A DNA stretch of 50,885 nt from Solobacterium sp. (GCA_017421125.1 JAFOMZ010000284.1:1-50885); one strand, 5' to 3'; shown: positions 1 to 9,649, numbered from the stretch's first letter. Numbers and translations: made by a program. Notes: generated from the sequence alone by a model not told the origin.

Positions 1-878
1 AGGACATGATCAAACAGCGCAGGCGTGATCCTGTGCGCTTCATCGATCAGCACATACCTGTAAGCAGACAGGTCAGGCATGTCTTCTTCACTGGAACATA
101 TGGTAAGACGGTCAAAGGCTTTCATGATCTGCCTGTGTTCGTCCGACAGTTTTCCGTAATGCACGAGCAGCACTTCATCTGTCTGTGCAAAGGTGACAGC
201 CAGATCATACAGGAGCAGTGTTTTGCCGGTTCCCGATCTGCCGTCGATGCAGTGACAGTGAAAGGAAAGGTTCTTCAGGATCTTGTTTTTGATCTGTTCC
301 TGGGCAGGCGTCAGGAAGTATTCGTTCCTGATAAAGAGCTCCGGTGTGATCAGCGGTGAAACCAGATACAGGGAAGCCTTGAACAGGTCATCGATCCTGG
401 ATATATAGTCTGTAAAGCAGGCATGGACAGCGTAAACGACCTCACTGAGCGAGGCTTCCTGCAGACACCCGTTGTTCAGCGTCCAGCATTTCATCGTATT
501 CGTTTCGACCGTAAACAGCATGCATTCTTTCCCCAGGCGGGAGAGATAATAATCATTCTTTTCCAGCTGTTCCCGGATCTGCCGGGCAGAAACATTCTGG
601 GACTTGAGCTCGATATTCAGGCATGTTGAATCCGTGAATTTCAGGAGATCGAATTCCTTTCCGATGCGGGGGATATGATAGCCGAAGAAAAAACCGTCCA
701 GTTCACTGACTTCTACACCGTTTTCCACCAGTGCATTGACCAGGAAACGCAGCGATTCGATCTCATGATATCTTGTAACGGCTCCGGAAGTCTTATGCGA
801 CTGGTGCCGTTTGATAATATGAAAAGCATATTCTTCCCTGATCCTCGATAATGTATAAATGTTTACCGGCTCGGTCAT
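1..878 (-). CDS. PD-(D/E)xK nuclease-like / P-loop NTPase fusion (3' part outside window)
   Basis: The first 292 codons of a leftward gene that runs off the left edge; no in-frame stop is present from the ATG at 878. An AGGT ribosome-binding site sits 7-8 nt upstream and a TATAAT lies at 895-900. The N-terminal part has a nuclease-like pattern: E40/E42, D77 in EFDLLKF, and E90-x-K92 in NIELKSQ. A P-loop NTPase domain follows, with Walker A GRSGTGKT at 213-220 and Walker B VLIDEAH at 276-282, resembling DUF2075/superfamily 1 helicase-like ATPases. The probable role is nucleic-acid processing or defence, an inference from domain order only. The C-terminal motifs are outside the window, so helicase activity cannot be judged. 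Confidence 0.75.
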   Translation of the reverse strand, partial: MTEPVNIYTLSRIREEYAFHIIKRHQSHKTSGAVTRYHEIESLRFLVNALVENGVEVSELDGFFFGYHIPRIGKEFDLLKFTDSTCLNIELKSQNVSARQIREQLEKNDYYLSRLGKECMLFTVETNTMKCWTLNNGCLQEASLSEVVYAVHACFTDYISRIDDLFKASLYLVSPLITPELFIRNEYFLTPAQEQIKNKILKNLSFHCHCIDGRSGTGKTLLLYDLAVTFAQTDEVLLVHYGKLSDEHRQIMKAFDRLTICSSEEDMPDLSAYRYVLIDEAHRITPALFDHV

Positions 879-894
879 ATGGTTACCTGCAATT

Positions 895-900
895 ATTATA
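895..900 (-). promoter_or_regulatory. -10 box for the nuclease/NTPase gene
   Basis: A consensus TATAAT reads leftward, 16 nt before the ATG at 878. No convincing -35 element is seen at 16-18 nt. It lies just beyond the T-tract of the upstream terminator, so it would restart transcription. Confidence 0.4.
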
Positions 901-907
901 AACCGCG

Positions 908-941
908 CAAAAAGAAAACTGCAGAATATTTGATTCTGCAG
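908..941 (-). terminator. Intrinsic terminator of the PBP gene
   Basis: Perfect 9-bp inverted repeat CTGCAGAAT/ATTCTGCAG with a 5-nt loop. On the minus strand it is followed by a TTTTCTTTTT tract. It starts 9 nt after the PBP stop codon. Confidence 0.85.
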
Positions 942-950
942 TAATTCTGA

Positions 951-3635
951 TTACCAGTCGACTGTGATCGGTCTTGCGACTGCGCAGGCGTTCTTGTAGC
1001 TGCCGTCTGCCGCGGTATACCCGCCGCACACCTTGACGTTGCCCCAGAGGTCTGCTACCCAGCCCTCAAAGTAGTTTGTATCACTGTATGCTTCACCGGC
1101 ATATCCGTCATCACAGTATACGGTCGCCCAGTATCCGCTGCCGCCGCTGTATCCGACGAGCCAGCCCAGATCCACCAGACATGCGCCCCATGCGTCGATG
1201 TCATTGCCCCACTGGTCATGCAGGGAGATGTTTCTTGAACCGCCGGTACAATAGGCATCACCGGCACCGGACCAGGTGATCCTGAGTGTGTTGTACTGGT
1301 CATAGGTTGCCGAGATACCGAAGCTGCCTGTGTTCTTTGCAGCTTCATTGGCAACATACTGACGGTATTCCTCAGAGCTTACCAGAGGCTGTGCTTCAAG
1401 ACCTGCCTTGGAGACCTGGGATGTGATATAGGCACTTCCGTCGATCCATTCTTCCGGACGTACATGCGGATATGTACCGTATACATAAGTTACGTTTTCA
1501 ATATCTTCCGGCTCTTCAACACCCATCGGAGGGGATGTCAGAACGGTATCTTCAATATCCAGCAGGAGCTTGTTGATCTGTCCGGGAATATTCAGGTTCT
1601 GTTTGTAATCGTTGAAGTACGTTCCCTGACCGGCGATCGCCATGTCATAACCGACCCACACGGCATTGGTATATTTGCTGGTGGATGAGATCATCCACTT
1701 ATCTTTCATGGCACCGGAAGGGATGCCGTACTGGATACCGTCGGAGCCCCAGTCGGATGTACCTGTCTTGGCGTAGACCGGATAATCTCTTCTCAGGACC
1801 TGCATCCAGTTCACGTTGCCGAAGCCGTAACCGTCGACATTGTTCTTCATGAGCTGGGATACGAGATACGCGCTTCCGCTGCTCAGTACTTTTCTGTTCT
1901 GGTTTTCCGGATAGTATTCGGAACCGTCCGACAGAACGGTTTTCCGGATCGTATGCGGTTCATTGTAGATACCGCGGTTGATGATCATACCATGCGCGCC
2001 GGCCATTTCCTTGACGGTCGTTTCGAACCATGTACCGCCGATTGCGAACGACAGGTGGAAGTTCTCCGCGGTGACCCTGGAATAACCGATCGCATTCATG
2101 TAGCTGGCGATCCTGTCGCCGCCGATGGCATCCTGTACTTTGCCGAGAGTGAGGATCGCCGGGATATTCAGTGAATATGCCAGGGCATCCTTGATCTCGA
2201 TATCGCCTCTGTAGTTGCCGGTCGCGTTGACCAGAACTCTCTTTTCATGCGGATATGTGATCGGTCTGTCCATCAGCACTTCGTTCATGGAGTAACCGAG
2301 ATATTCAAATGCGAGCGCGTATGACAGGACAGGCTTGACGGAAGAACCGGGCTGTTTGAATCCCATGGTAGCGCGGTTGAACAGACGGCCGCCGTCATAG
2401 TTTCTGCCGCCGCCGACACCGACGACTTCACCGTTGGTGTTGTCAATGACCATGATCGCTGTCTGCATCAGGTCATCCGGGAAGGCAACGCTTGATTCAC
2501 TGTTCTGAATAGCCTCGATCTGATCCTGGATGGTCTGGTTCATGCAGGTGTAGATCTGCATGCCGGTCACGGTAGGATCCTTGCCGGTCAGCTTCATGAC
2601 TTCATCAAGCACCGTATCGATATAAGACTGGTTTCTGGCATCAACGGAAGCGACACGTGTTTCACCGGCAAGCTGGTCCTCGACCTTGATCGTCTTGGCA
2701 AGCGCTGCTTCTTCTGCTGTGATGTATCCGTGATACACCATCATATCCAGTACTTCATTTCTTCGTTTTGTTGCTGAATCAAGGAAATAGTACGGGTTAT
2801 AACCGTTAGGCAGGTTGACGATGCCTGCCAGCATAGCGGACTCCGTGAGGTTCAGTTCGTTGCAGTTCTTGCCGAAATAGTACAGGGCTGCTTTCTGAAC
2901 GCCTCTGACGTGACCGCCGAAGTTCAGCTTGTTCATGTAAAGCTGGAAGATCTCTTTCTTGTCGATCAGCTGTTCCAGCTTGATCGCAAGGTAGATCTGC
3001 TGAACTTTGTAGGGGATGCCTCTGGCGACCTGGATACCTGCTTCATCGTTCTGGAAGTAGGTATTCTTTACCAGCTGCATCGTGAATGTAGAACCGCCCT
3101 GGGAGAAATCCCTGGATTTCAGGTTCTCAAGGATCGCCTTGGTAAAGCGGGGGATATCGAATCCGAAATGCGTGAAGAAACGTGAGTCCTCAATGGAGAG
3201 GAACGCGTCGACCAGGCTTTCCGGACAGCTGGCGTAAGTGATGTTTTCACGAAGATAGACACCGACTTCGGCGATTGTATTGCCGTCATTGTCGTATATA
3301 ATGGTGGACTCTTCATTGACGAAGTCCGTGAGCTTCAGCTCGGGGGAATCTTCCACCATCTGCCATGCGACAGCAGAACCGACCGCACCGACCGTGATCA
3401 TCACGATCAGCATCACCATCAGCAATGCCGTGACGACCGCGAACCCGCGGTGTTTCCTGACCTGCTTTTTGCGCTTTTTTTCTTTTTCAAGCGTTTCATG
3501 CGGATCCTCATGGATGACGGAATATATCTTGGTCGGTCCATCGGAATCGACAGGCGGCTTCTTCTTATTTACTGCGTGAGCATTCTCGGAATCCATCTGT
3601 TCCTTGATCTCACGATAGTCGATTTTTCTGGTCAT
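951..3635 (-). CDS. Class A penicillin-binding protein (PBP1A-type)
   Basis: Bifunctional peptidoglycan synthase of 894 aa that polymerises lipid II and cross-links peptides at the outer membrane face. Residues 1-63 are cytoplasmic and very basic near the end, followed by a single membrane segment (about 64-91). The glycosyltransferase-51 domain shows EDSRFF (149-154) and QGGSTFTMQLVKN (179-191). The transpeptidase domain shows SSVK (431-434, nucleophile Ser431), SLN (488-490) and KTGT (623-626). A C-terminal extension of about 150 aa rich in Gly, Trp and Tyr follows. The start was set at MTRKIDY because GGAGG lies 7 nt upstream; an in-frame ATG 11 codons earlier lacks such a site. All catalytic motifs are intact. 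Confidence 0.93.
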   Translation of the reverse strand: MTRKIDYREIKEQMDSENAHAVNKKKPPVDSDGPTKIYSVIHEDPHETLEKEKKRKKQVRKHRGFAVVTALLMVMLIVMITVGAVGSAVAWQMVEDSPELKLTDFVNEESTIIYDNDGNTIAEVGVYLRENITYASCPESLVDAFLSIEDSRFFTHFGFDIPRFTKAILENLKSRDFSQGGSTFTMQLVKNTYFQNDEAGIQVARGIPYKVQQIYLAIKLEQLIDKKEIFQLYMNKLNFGGHVRGVQKAALYYFGKNCNELNLTESAMLAGIVNLPNGYNPYYFLDSATKRRNEVLDMMVYHGYITAEEAALAKTIKVEDQLAGETRVASVDARNQSYIDTVLDEVMKLTGKDPTVTGMQIYTCMNQTIQDQIEAIQNSESSVAFPDDLMQTAIMVIDNTNGEVVGVGGGRNYDGGRLFNRATMGFKQPGSSVKPVLSYALAFEYLGYSMNEVLMDRPITYPHEKRVLVNATGNYRGDIEIKDALAYSLNIPAILTLGKVQDAIGGDRIASYMNAIGYSRVTAENFHLSFAIGGTWFETTVKEMAGAHGMIINRGIYNEPHTIRKTVLSDGSEYYPENQNRKVLSSGSAYLVSQLMKNNVDGYGFGNVNWMQVLRRDYPVYAKTGTSDWGSDGIQYGIPSGAMKDKWMISSTSKYTNAVWVGYDMAIAGQGTYFNDYKQNLNIPGQINKLLLDIEDTVLTSPPMGVEEPEDIENVTYVYGTYPHVRPEEWIDGSAYITSQVSKAGLEAQPLVSSEEYRQYVANEAAKNTGSFGISATYDQYNTLRITWSGAGDAYCTGGSRNISLHDQWGNDIDAWGACLVDLGWLVGYSGGSGYWATVYCDDGYAGEAYSDTNYFEGWVADLWGNVKVCGGYTAADGSYKNACAVARPITVDW

Positions 3636-3789
3636 AGTTAACCTCCAGACGTCTTTATATTGTAACATAATCCATAGTCAGTGTATATTTCACGGGTTAA
3701 CGATGTTTTAAGATTTATGACGAAATCACAGCACTGCCGCCGATACTGCGGGGCAGTCTGAGGGCATCTCTTTTATTGCACGCGAAGAA

Positions 3790-3798
3790 TGGTAAAAT
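3790..3798 (+). promoter_or_regulatory. Extended -10 promoter placing +1 at the dnaE ATG
   Basis: TGGTAAAAT (TGn plus TAAAAT) ends 6 nt before the ATG at 3805. There is no good -35 and no ribosome-binding site, so the mRNA would start at or beside the A of the ATG and be leaderless. Confidence 0.5.
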
Positions 3799-3804
3799 AG
3801 GTAT

Positions 3805-6800
3805 ATGACTGTTCATCTTTATGTAAGAAGCAGTTTTTCACTGCTCGATTCAACGATCCGTATCAATGACCTGGTGCGCAGGGCAAAACAGTACGGGTAT
3901 CAGGCACTGGCGCTCACCGACCACAATGTGATGCACGGGGCACCGGTCTTTCTGCGTGCCTGCGCAAGGGAAGGCATACGCCCGGTATTCGGCCTGGAAG
4001 CGGACTGCATGTATCACGATGAGATCGTGCCGTTCCTGCTGCTGGCAAAGGACAATATCGGTTTTTCCGCGCTGATGAAGCTCAGCTCGGTCATTGCCTC
4101 GGGTGCCGGGTACTGTACGACGGAACAGCTGATCGAAAGCTGCCGGCATTGTTTCCTGATCGTCTTCACCGAAGGCGGGTGGTTTGAATCAGCAATCATT
4201 TCCGAAGACAGGGACGAGGTGACCAGACGCCTGTCCGTCATGAAGGAAGAACTGCCGCCTTTTGATGTCGCGCTGTCCTATATGGACGCCGCGCTCTGGA
4301 AAGCACGCAGCGGCATGATCAAGCGGATCTGTTCCGCATTGTCCGTCCGGACGTGCGCGTTGAACCGGATCTACTATCTGGACGAAGAAGACAGCGAAAG
4401 TTACCGGATCCTGAGAGGAATCGGACAGGGCAGGACGATCAAGGACCAGTCACTGCCGCTGATCACGGGCAGAAGCTTTCTGAACAAACAGGCAATGGAA
4501 CAGCTGTATGACAGCGATGACCTGGCCAGGACGGATGAGATCGCAGCCCAGTGCAGGGCAGATATGGAACTGGAAAAAACAGGTCTTCCGGTTTTCGAAA
4601 CACCGGAAGGCGTCAGCAGCGCGCAGTATCTGACACAGCTGTGCATTGCCGGACTGAAAAAACGAATGAACGGAAATGTACCGGACCAGTACATCAAACG
4701 TCTGAAATATGAACTGGATGTGATCATGGAAATGCATTTTGAAGACTATTTCCTGATCGTCTATGACTTTATCCGCTATGCCAGAAAGCAGTCCATCTAT
4801 GTCGGACCGGGAAGAGGCTCCGCAGCCGGAAGCCTTGTTTCCTATACCCTTGGCATTACCCAGATCGATCCGCTGAAATACGGTCTGCTGTTTGAACGCT
4901 TCCTGAATCCAGAACGTATATCCATGCCTGATATCGATACGGATTTCCCTGACGACCGCCGTCAGGAAGTGATCGATTATGTGTACAGGAAATACGGAAG
5001 CGAGCATATCGCGAATATCGTAACGTTCGGAACACTTGGCGCCAAACAGGTGATCCGTGATGTCGGCAGGGTGCTCGACATCGATAAGCGTGATGTGGAT
5101 ATGCTGGCAAGGATGATCCCGAATACACAGAAGATCACGCTGGGCGATGCGCTCAGACAGTCCGCGCGGCTTTCCCAGGTCGTCAATGCAGAGAAACGCT
5201 ACCAGAGACTCTTCCGCATCGCGCAGAAACTGGAAGGTCTGCCAAGACACACAAGCCTTCATGCGGCAGGCATCGTCATGAGCCGTCTGCCTCTGCAGCA
5301 GGTCGTACCTGTGATGCAGGTGGAAGAGGGCATGTCGACCGTCCAGTATACGATGGAGCACCTGGAGAGCAGGGGACTGATCAAGATGGACTTCCTGGGC
5401 CTGCGCAACCTGACGATCATCGATGACATCGTCAGACGCATCCAGAAGGAAGATCCCGGCTTCCGGATCATGAACATCCCAATGGATGACCCTGCGGCAT
5501 ACGAAGTATTCCGCACATGTGATACGACAGGCATTTTCCAGTTCGAATCCTCCGGGATGAAGAACCTGCTGAGAAAGATGAAGCCGGACTGTTTTGAAGA
5601 CATCGTTGCGGCACTTGCGCTGTACAGACCCGGACCGATGGAAAACATCCCGGTCTATCTGAACAACCGCATGGATCCTGAACATATTACTTATCCCGAC
5701 AGGAAGCTTGAGCCCGTCCTGAAGAGCACGTACGGGGTCATGATCTATCAGGAACAGGTCATGCAGACAGCGAGGATCGCTGCCGGTTTCACGCTGGGCA
5801 AAGCGGATGTGCTGAGAAAAGCTGTCTCGAAAAAGAATCTCTCCGAGATGGAAAACCTGAAGCAGGATTTCCTGAAGGGCTGCCGGCAGAACGGCTATCC
5901 GGACAACGTCAGTGAATCGCTGTTTGCCTGGATCGAAAAGTTTGCCGGATACGGCTTCAACCGTTCCCACGCCGTCGCCTATGGCGTGGTGGCGTACCAG
6001 CTGGCATACCTGAAGGCCCAGTATCCGCTCTATTTCTACTGCGCTTTGATCGACTCCGTGATCGGGGACGATACGAAGTGCGCCCAGTATATCGACGAGT
6101 GCAGAAGACGCCGGATCAGCGTATCCGGTCCGGATGTCAGTCTGAGTGAAGCGGGCTGTACGGACGTGAAGGGGAAACTCGTGCTTCCCCTGACTGTCGT
6201 CAAATCGATCGGTGAGCATGTGGCGGACGAGATCCTGGCAGAACGGGCACAGAAGCCGTTTGATGATTATTTTGACTGCATCGTCAGACTGAGCTGCCTG
6301 AAGATCAGCCGGAAGATGTTTGAGATGCTGATAGATGCAGGTGCGTTTGACTGCTTCGGGGAGAACAGGAGCACGATGAAGGGCTCCCTGGATGAAGCGC
6401 TCAGCTACGCGGATCTTGTCAGGATCGAAAAAGGCGGGATGAGCCTGATCGATATGTCGCTCGTTTCCCGGCCCGTCATGATCCGCATGGCGGATGATGA
6501 GGCGGTCAGGAGCGAGTGTGAAAAGCAGGCACTGGGGTTCTATATCGGTACCCATCCGATCGCCCTGATGCGCAGGAAATACAGCCTGAATACGGAATCG
6601 ATCGCTGCCCTGAAGGAGGCTTCGGGTGAAGTGACCGGGTTTGCGATGATCCAGAAGGTGCATCAGCACAGAACCAAAAAAGGTGATATGATGGCATTCC
6701 TGAATGTCATGGATGAAACGGGAAACATCGACCTGACGGTCATGCCGAATCTTTACAGGCAGTACGGGCAGGACCTTGTGAAAGGGAATTACATCCTGTT

Positions 6801-6876
6801 TCATGGTAAAATAGAAAAAGAAGATTCCTGCCTGTGCGGGAAACTCAAGGTTTTGAAAGCGGAAAGGAGCAGATGA
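3805..6876 (+). CDS. dnaE: DNA polymerase III alpha subunit, DnaE type
   Basis: Replicative C-family DNA polymerase of 1023 aa. The N-terminal PHP domain begins HLYVRSSFSLLDS, resembling Bacillus-type DnaE. The palm carries GPGRGSAAGS (334-343), the catalytic aspartates in PDIDTDF (375-381) and a further Asp in KMDFLGLRN (527-535). Helix-hairpin-helix and OB-fold regions follow, the latter at about 940-1020. In most Bacillota DnaE works beside PolC, which is not in this window. The start has no ribosome-binding site but sits 6 nt after an extended -10 box, and the N-terminus aligns with the family. The stop overlaps the start of the response regulator gene. Confidence 0.95.
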   Translation: MTVHLYVRSSFSLLDSTIRINDLVRRAKQYGYQALALTDHNVMHGAPVFLRACAREGIRPVFGLEADCMYHDEIVPFLLLAKDNIGFSALMKLSSVIASGAGYCTTEQLIESCRHCFLIVFTEGGWFESAIISEDRDEVTRRLSVMKEELPPFDVALSYMDAALWKARSGMIKRICSALSVRTCALNRIYYLDEEDSESYRILRGIGQGRTIKDQSLPLITGRSFLNKQAMEQLYDSDDLARTDEIAAQCRADMELEKTGLPVFETPEGVSSAQYLTQLCIAGLKKRMNGNVPDQYIKRLKYELDVIMEMHFEDYFLIVYDFIRYARKQSIYVGPGRGSAAGSLVSYTLGITQIDPLKYGLLFERFLNPERISMPDIDTDFPDDRRQEVIDYVYRKYGSEHIANIVTFGTLGAKQVIRDVGRVLDIDKRDVDMLARMIPNTQKITLGDALRQSARLSQVVNAEKRYQRLFRIAQKLEGLPRHTSLHAAGIVMSRLPLQQVVPVMQVEEGMSTVQYTMEHLESRGLIKMDFLGLRNLTIIDDIVRRIQKEDPGFRIMNIPMDDPAAYEVFRTCDTTGIFQFESSGMKNLLRKMKPDCFEDIVAALALYRPGPMENIPVYLNNRMDPEHITYPDRKLEPVLKSTYGVMIYQEQVMQTARIAAGFTLGKADVLRKAVSKKNLSEMENLKQDFLKGCRQNGYPDNVSESLFAWIEKFAGYGFNRSHAVAYGVVAYQLAYLKAQYPLYFYCALIDSVIGDDTKCAQYIDECRRRRISVSGPDVSLSEAGCTDVKGKLVLPLTVVKSIGEHVADEILAERAQKPFDDYFDCIVRLSCLKISRKMFEMLIDAGAFDCFGENRSTMKGSLDEALSYADLVRIEKGGMSLIDMSLVSRPVMIRMADDEAVRSECEKQALGFYIGTHPIALMRRKYSLNTESIAALKEASGEVTGFAMIQKVHQHRTKKGDMMAFLNVMDETGNIDLTVMPNLYRQYGQDLVKGNYILFHGKIEKEDSCLCGKLKVLKAERSR
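6804..6812 (+). promoter_or_regulatory. Candidate internal promoter for the two-component genes
   Basis: TGGTAAAAT, identical to the extended -10 in front of dnaE, lies near the dnaE 3' end, about 64 nt before the response regulator ATG. It may allow independent expression of the downstream genes. Confidence 0.35.
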
Positions 6877-7538
6877 TGGCCAGAATACTGATCGTGGATG
6901 ATGAGAAGAATATCAGGGAGGTCGTCCGTGAATATGCCGTATTGAACGGATATGAAACGGATGAAGCGGAAGACGGCATGCAGGCGATGAGCATGGTGAC
7001 CGAGACAGAATATGACTGTGTGATCCTGGATGTCATGATGCCGAGGCTTGACGGCTTTTCCGCATGCAAGCAGATCAAGAAGATCCGCAACGTGCCGGTG
7101 ATCATGCTGTCGGCACGTCAGGAGGAATATGACAAGCTGTTCGGTTTTGAGCTCGGTGTTGATGACTATGTCGTCAAGCCGTTCTCACCGAAGGAACTGA
7201 TGGCAAGGGTCAGGGTCGTGATCGACCGCTCGAGAAAGAACGATCATCAGGTCATGCGCTATGACGGACTGGTGATCGACGCGGACGGAAGAAGCGTCAC
7301 GGTCGACGGCGTACGCGCGGAAATGACACCGAAGGAGATCGACCTGCTCATCTATCTTGCCAGACATGCGAATGTCGCGCTTTCCCGTGACAAGCTGCTG
7401 GAAGATGTATGGGGCTATGATTATTTCGGGGATGACCGCACGGTCGACACACATATCAAGATGCTCAGACATAATCTGGGCGATTACCGCAATAAGATCG
7501 TTACTGTAAGAGGCATGGGGTACAAGTTTGAGGATTGA
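6876..7538 (+). CDS. Two-component response regulator, OmpR family
   Basis: 220-aa DNA-binding regulator. The receiver domain has acidic residues D8/D9, phospho-acceptor D52 (VILDVMMP), S79 and K101 (VVKPFSP). The C-terminal winged helix includes MTPKEIDLLIYLARH and the OmpR-type wing ending RGMGYKFED. The ATG at 6876 was chosen because AAGGAG lies 6 nt upstream; the ATG three bases earlier is only 3 nt from it. The start codon shares one base with the dnaE stop. The cognate kinase gene follows with an 11-nt overlap, so the two are translationally coupled. The target genes and signal cannot be read from sequence. Confidence 0.93.
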   Translation: MARILIVDDEKNIREVVREYAVLNGYETDEAEDGMQAMSMVTETEYDCVILDVMMPRLDGFSACKQIKKIRNVPVIMLSARQEEYDKLFGFELGVDDYVVKPFSPKELMARVRVVIDRSRKNDHQVMRYDGLVIDADGRSVTVDGVRAEMTPKEIDLLIYLARHANVALSRDKLLEDVWGYDYFGDDRTVDTHIKMLRHNLGDYRNKIVTVRGMGYKFED

Positions 7539-9003
7539 CCGGCACGGAATCGTTTATACGATCTGGAAATACTTTGTTGCTTTTGCTGTGGGCATCCTTC
7601 TGATGCTCGGTTTCATGCAGATCCTGCTGATCAAGCCGTATTACCGCAACAACAAGATCGTTACGGTATCACGCGTTACGGATCTGATCAGGGAATATAT
7701 CCTGGAGAACAGCAGTTCGGCGGATGACCTGACGAGGGCATTCCAACTGACAGTCGACAACAATGTATGCGTCTGCATCTACAATGATGCAGGCAGACGG
7801 ATCTACGATGCGGACTCACTTGGGTCCGGATGTGTTTTTCATGTGGCCAATAAGGTAGAAGGAGCCGGCGGCATCAACCTGACGGACGGCAAGGTCCTGA
7901 AGCAGGCAGTCCAGGAAAACAATGGAGAATGGAGCCTGAATGTCGTCAATGCCAGGACACAGCAGGAAATGATCGTCTACGGCAGACAGTATCGGTTCAA
8001 TCTCGGAAGCTATTATGTATTTGTCAACTCACCGCTGGAACCGGTCGATTCGATCATTTCGTTTTTCTCCAGACAATACCTGTTGTACGGCCTGATTGTA
8101 GTCCTGGCGGCATCATTGATCTCGGTCTACTTCTCCAGAAGGCTGACCATGCCGATCGTCAGGATGAATTCCGAAGCGCTCAAGCTTGCCCACGCGGACT
8201 ATTCCGCCAGCTTTGAAGGCGGCGCGCTGACGGAGACGAGGGAGCTTGCGGATACGCTGAACAACGCAAACAGGAAGCTTTCCAGGATCGATGAACTGCG
8301 GAAAGACCTGATTGCCAATGTATCGCACGATATCAAAACACCGCTGACCTCGATCAAGGCCTACGCTGAGATGATCAAGGACATTTCCGGAAACATTCCG
8401 GAAAAACGCGAACAGCATCTCAATGTCATCATTGACGAGGCGGATTATCTCGATCACCTTGTTTCGGATATGAATGAACTTTCCAAGATGCAGTCGGGCA
8501 ACTATGTGCTGAAGCGCAGGAATTTTGACCTGGCGGAAAAGATCCGCGAGATCATCTATCTGCACGATGTCATGATCCAGGAAGGCGGTCTTACGGTGAC
8601 AGCCGATCTCCCCGATACGCTGACCGTCTACGCAGACGAGATCAAGATCGGACAGGTGATCTCCAACTTCCTGTCAAATGCGATCAAGCATACGCCGGCC
8701 GGCAGAAGCATTCATATCAGGGCGTACCTGAAGCCGGATGAGGAAACGGTACGCATGGAGATCAAGGATGAAGGTGAAGGCATCAAGAAAGAAGACCTTC
8801 CGAATATCTGGGACAGATATCAGAAGTCCAGCCGTTCCTTCTCCCGCAGTATGACCAATACGGGTCTGGGTCTGTCGATCGTCAAGGCGATCCTCGATAC
8901 CCATGGCGCAAAGTACGGCGTTGAAAGCGAAGAGGGCAATGGTTCGATGTTCTGGTTTGAACTGAGCAATCCCACGGAAGTGGAGGAACCTGATGAAGAC
9001 TGA
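7528..9003 (+). CDS. Membrane sensor histidine kinase
   Basis: 491-aa kinase partnering the preceding regulator. It has membrane segment 1 (about 10-35), an extracytoplasmic sensor domain of about 145 aa with no recognised fold, membrane segment 2 (about 184-203) and a HAMP region (203-255). The phosphorylated His267 is in NVSHDIKTPL. The ATPase domain shows the N box (FLSNAIKHTP), G1 (DEGEGI) and G2 (TGLGLSIVK). Translation probably starts at TTG 7528 inside the regulator gene, with GGGG 7 nt upstream; no ATG gives a complete first membrane segment. The 3' end overlaps the methyltransferase gene by 11 nt. Confidence 0.92.
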   Translation: MRIDRHGIVYTIWKYFVAFAVGILLMLGFMQILLIKPYYRNNKIVTVSRVTDLIREYILENSSSADDLTRAFQLTVDNNVCVCIYNDAGRRIYDADSLGSGCVFHVANKVEGAGGINLTDGKVLKQAVQENNGEWSLNVVNARTQQEMIVYGRQYRFNLGSYYVFVNSPLEPVDSIISFFSRQYLLYGLIVVLAASLISVYFSRRLTMPIVRMNSEALKLAHADYSASFEGGALTETRELADTLNNANRKLSRIDELRKDLIANVSHDIKTPLTSIKAYAEMIKDISGNIPEKREQHLNVIIDEADYLDHLVSDMNELSKMQSGNYVLKRRNFDLAEKIREIIYLHDVMIQEGGLTVTADLPDTLTVYADEIKIGQVISNFLSNAIKHTPAGRSIHIRAYLKPDEETVRMEIKDEGEGIKKEDLPNIWDRYQKSSRSFSRSMTNTGLGLSIVKAILDTHGAKYGVESEEGNGSMFWFELSNPTEVEEPDED

Positions 9004-9649
9004 TTATCTGCCGGGCACGGAGTTTACGCTGGTCCAGCAGGATGATATGTATCACTTCAATTCCGATACGGTCCTGCTCGGCCGGTTTATGAAAGCAAAA
9101 CAGAAAGACAGTGTTCTGGATATCGGATGCGCATCCGGAGCACTTTTGCTGTATGCGTCCCTGCATCATCCGCGTCAGATCACGGGGATCGATCTGTTTG
9201 ACGAAGTGCTCGAACAGGCGAGGGAGAATCTTGAGCGCAATCATGTCCGTGCTGAGCTTGTATGCACCAGGGTACAGGACTACCGTCCGGCTGAACAGTT
9301 TGATGTGATCGTCTGCAATCCGCCGTACTTTGATACGGAGAATGAAGAACTGATCAGTACGAATCCGTATCTTGCCGGTGCAAGACACGAATCGTTCCTG
9401 ACGATGGATGAGCTTTTCAAAAATGTGCGCAGGCTGCTGAAAACAAACGGGCATTTCTACCTGGTGCACAGAGTGTCCAGGCTGAATGAACTGCATCAGA
9501 CATCTTCCGCATACGGCCTGCAGGCTGTCGAGCTGGTGCCTGTATATAAAAACAGGACATCCGGGGCATCGGGAGTCCTGCTGGAATACTGCTTCGGCAA
9601 AAAAAGACAGCTGCGCATATCGCAGCCTGTCTATCTGAATGAAATGTGA
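8993..9649 (+). CDS. TrmN6-like tRNA adenine-N6 methyltransferase
   Basis: 218-aa class I SAM-dependent methyltransferase. Motif I DIGCASG is at 43-49 and the N6-adenine signature NPPY at 109-112 (IVCNPPYF). The N-terminal QQDDMYHFNSDTVLLGRF stretch is typical of the TrmN6/YfiC family, which modifies A37 of tRNA1(Val). GGAGG lies 6 nt before the ATG, inside the end of the kinase gene. It is the last gene of the dnaE operon, and its stop directly abuts the stop of the convergent phosphatase gene with no spacer. Confidence 0.82.
   Translation: MKTDYLPGTEFTLVQQDDMYHFNSDTVLLGRFMKAKQKDSVLDIGCASGALLLYASLHHPRQITGIDLFDEVLEQARENLERNHVRAELVCTRVQDYRPAEQFDVIVCNPPYFDTENEELISTNPYLAGARHESFLTMDELFKNVRRLLKTNGHFYLVHRVSRLNELHQTSSAYGLQAVELVPVYKNRTSGASGVLLEYCFGKKRQLRISQPVYLNEM

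Noticed and set aside
4450-6804. 784-codon open frame antisense to dnaE
   Set aside because: It lies wholly opposite a well-supported polymerase gene, has no ribosome-binding site or family motif and is rich in His, Arg and Gln. It is a by-product of codon bias.
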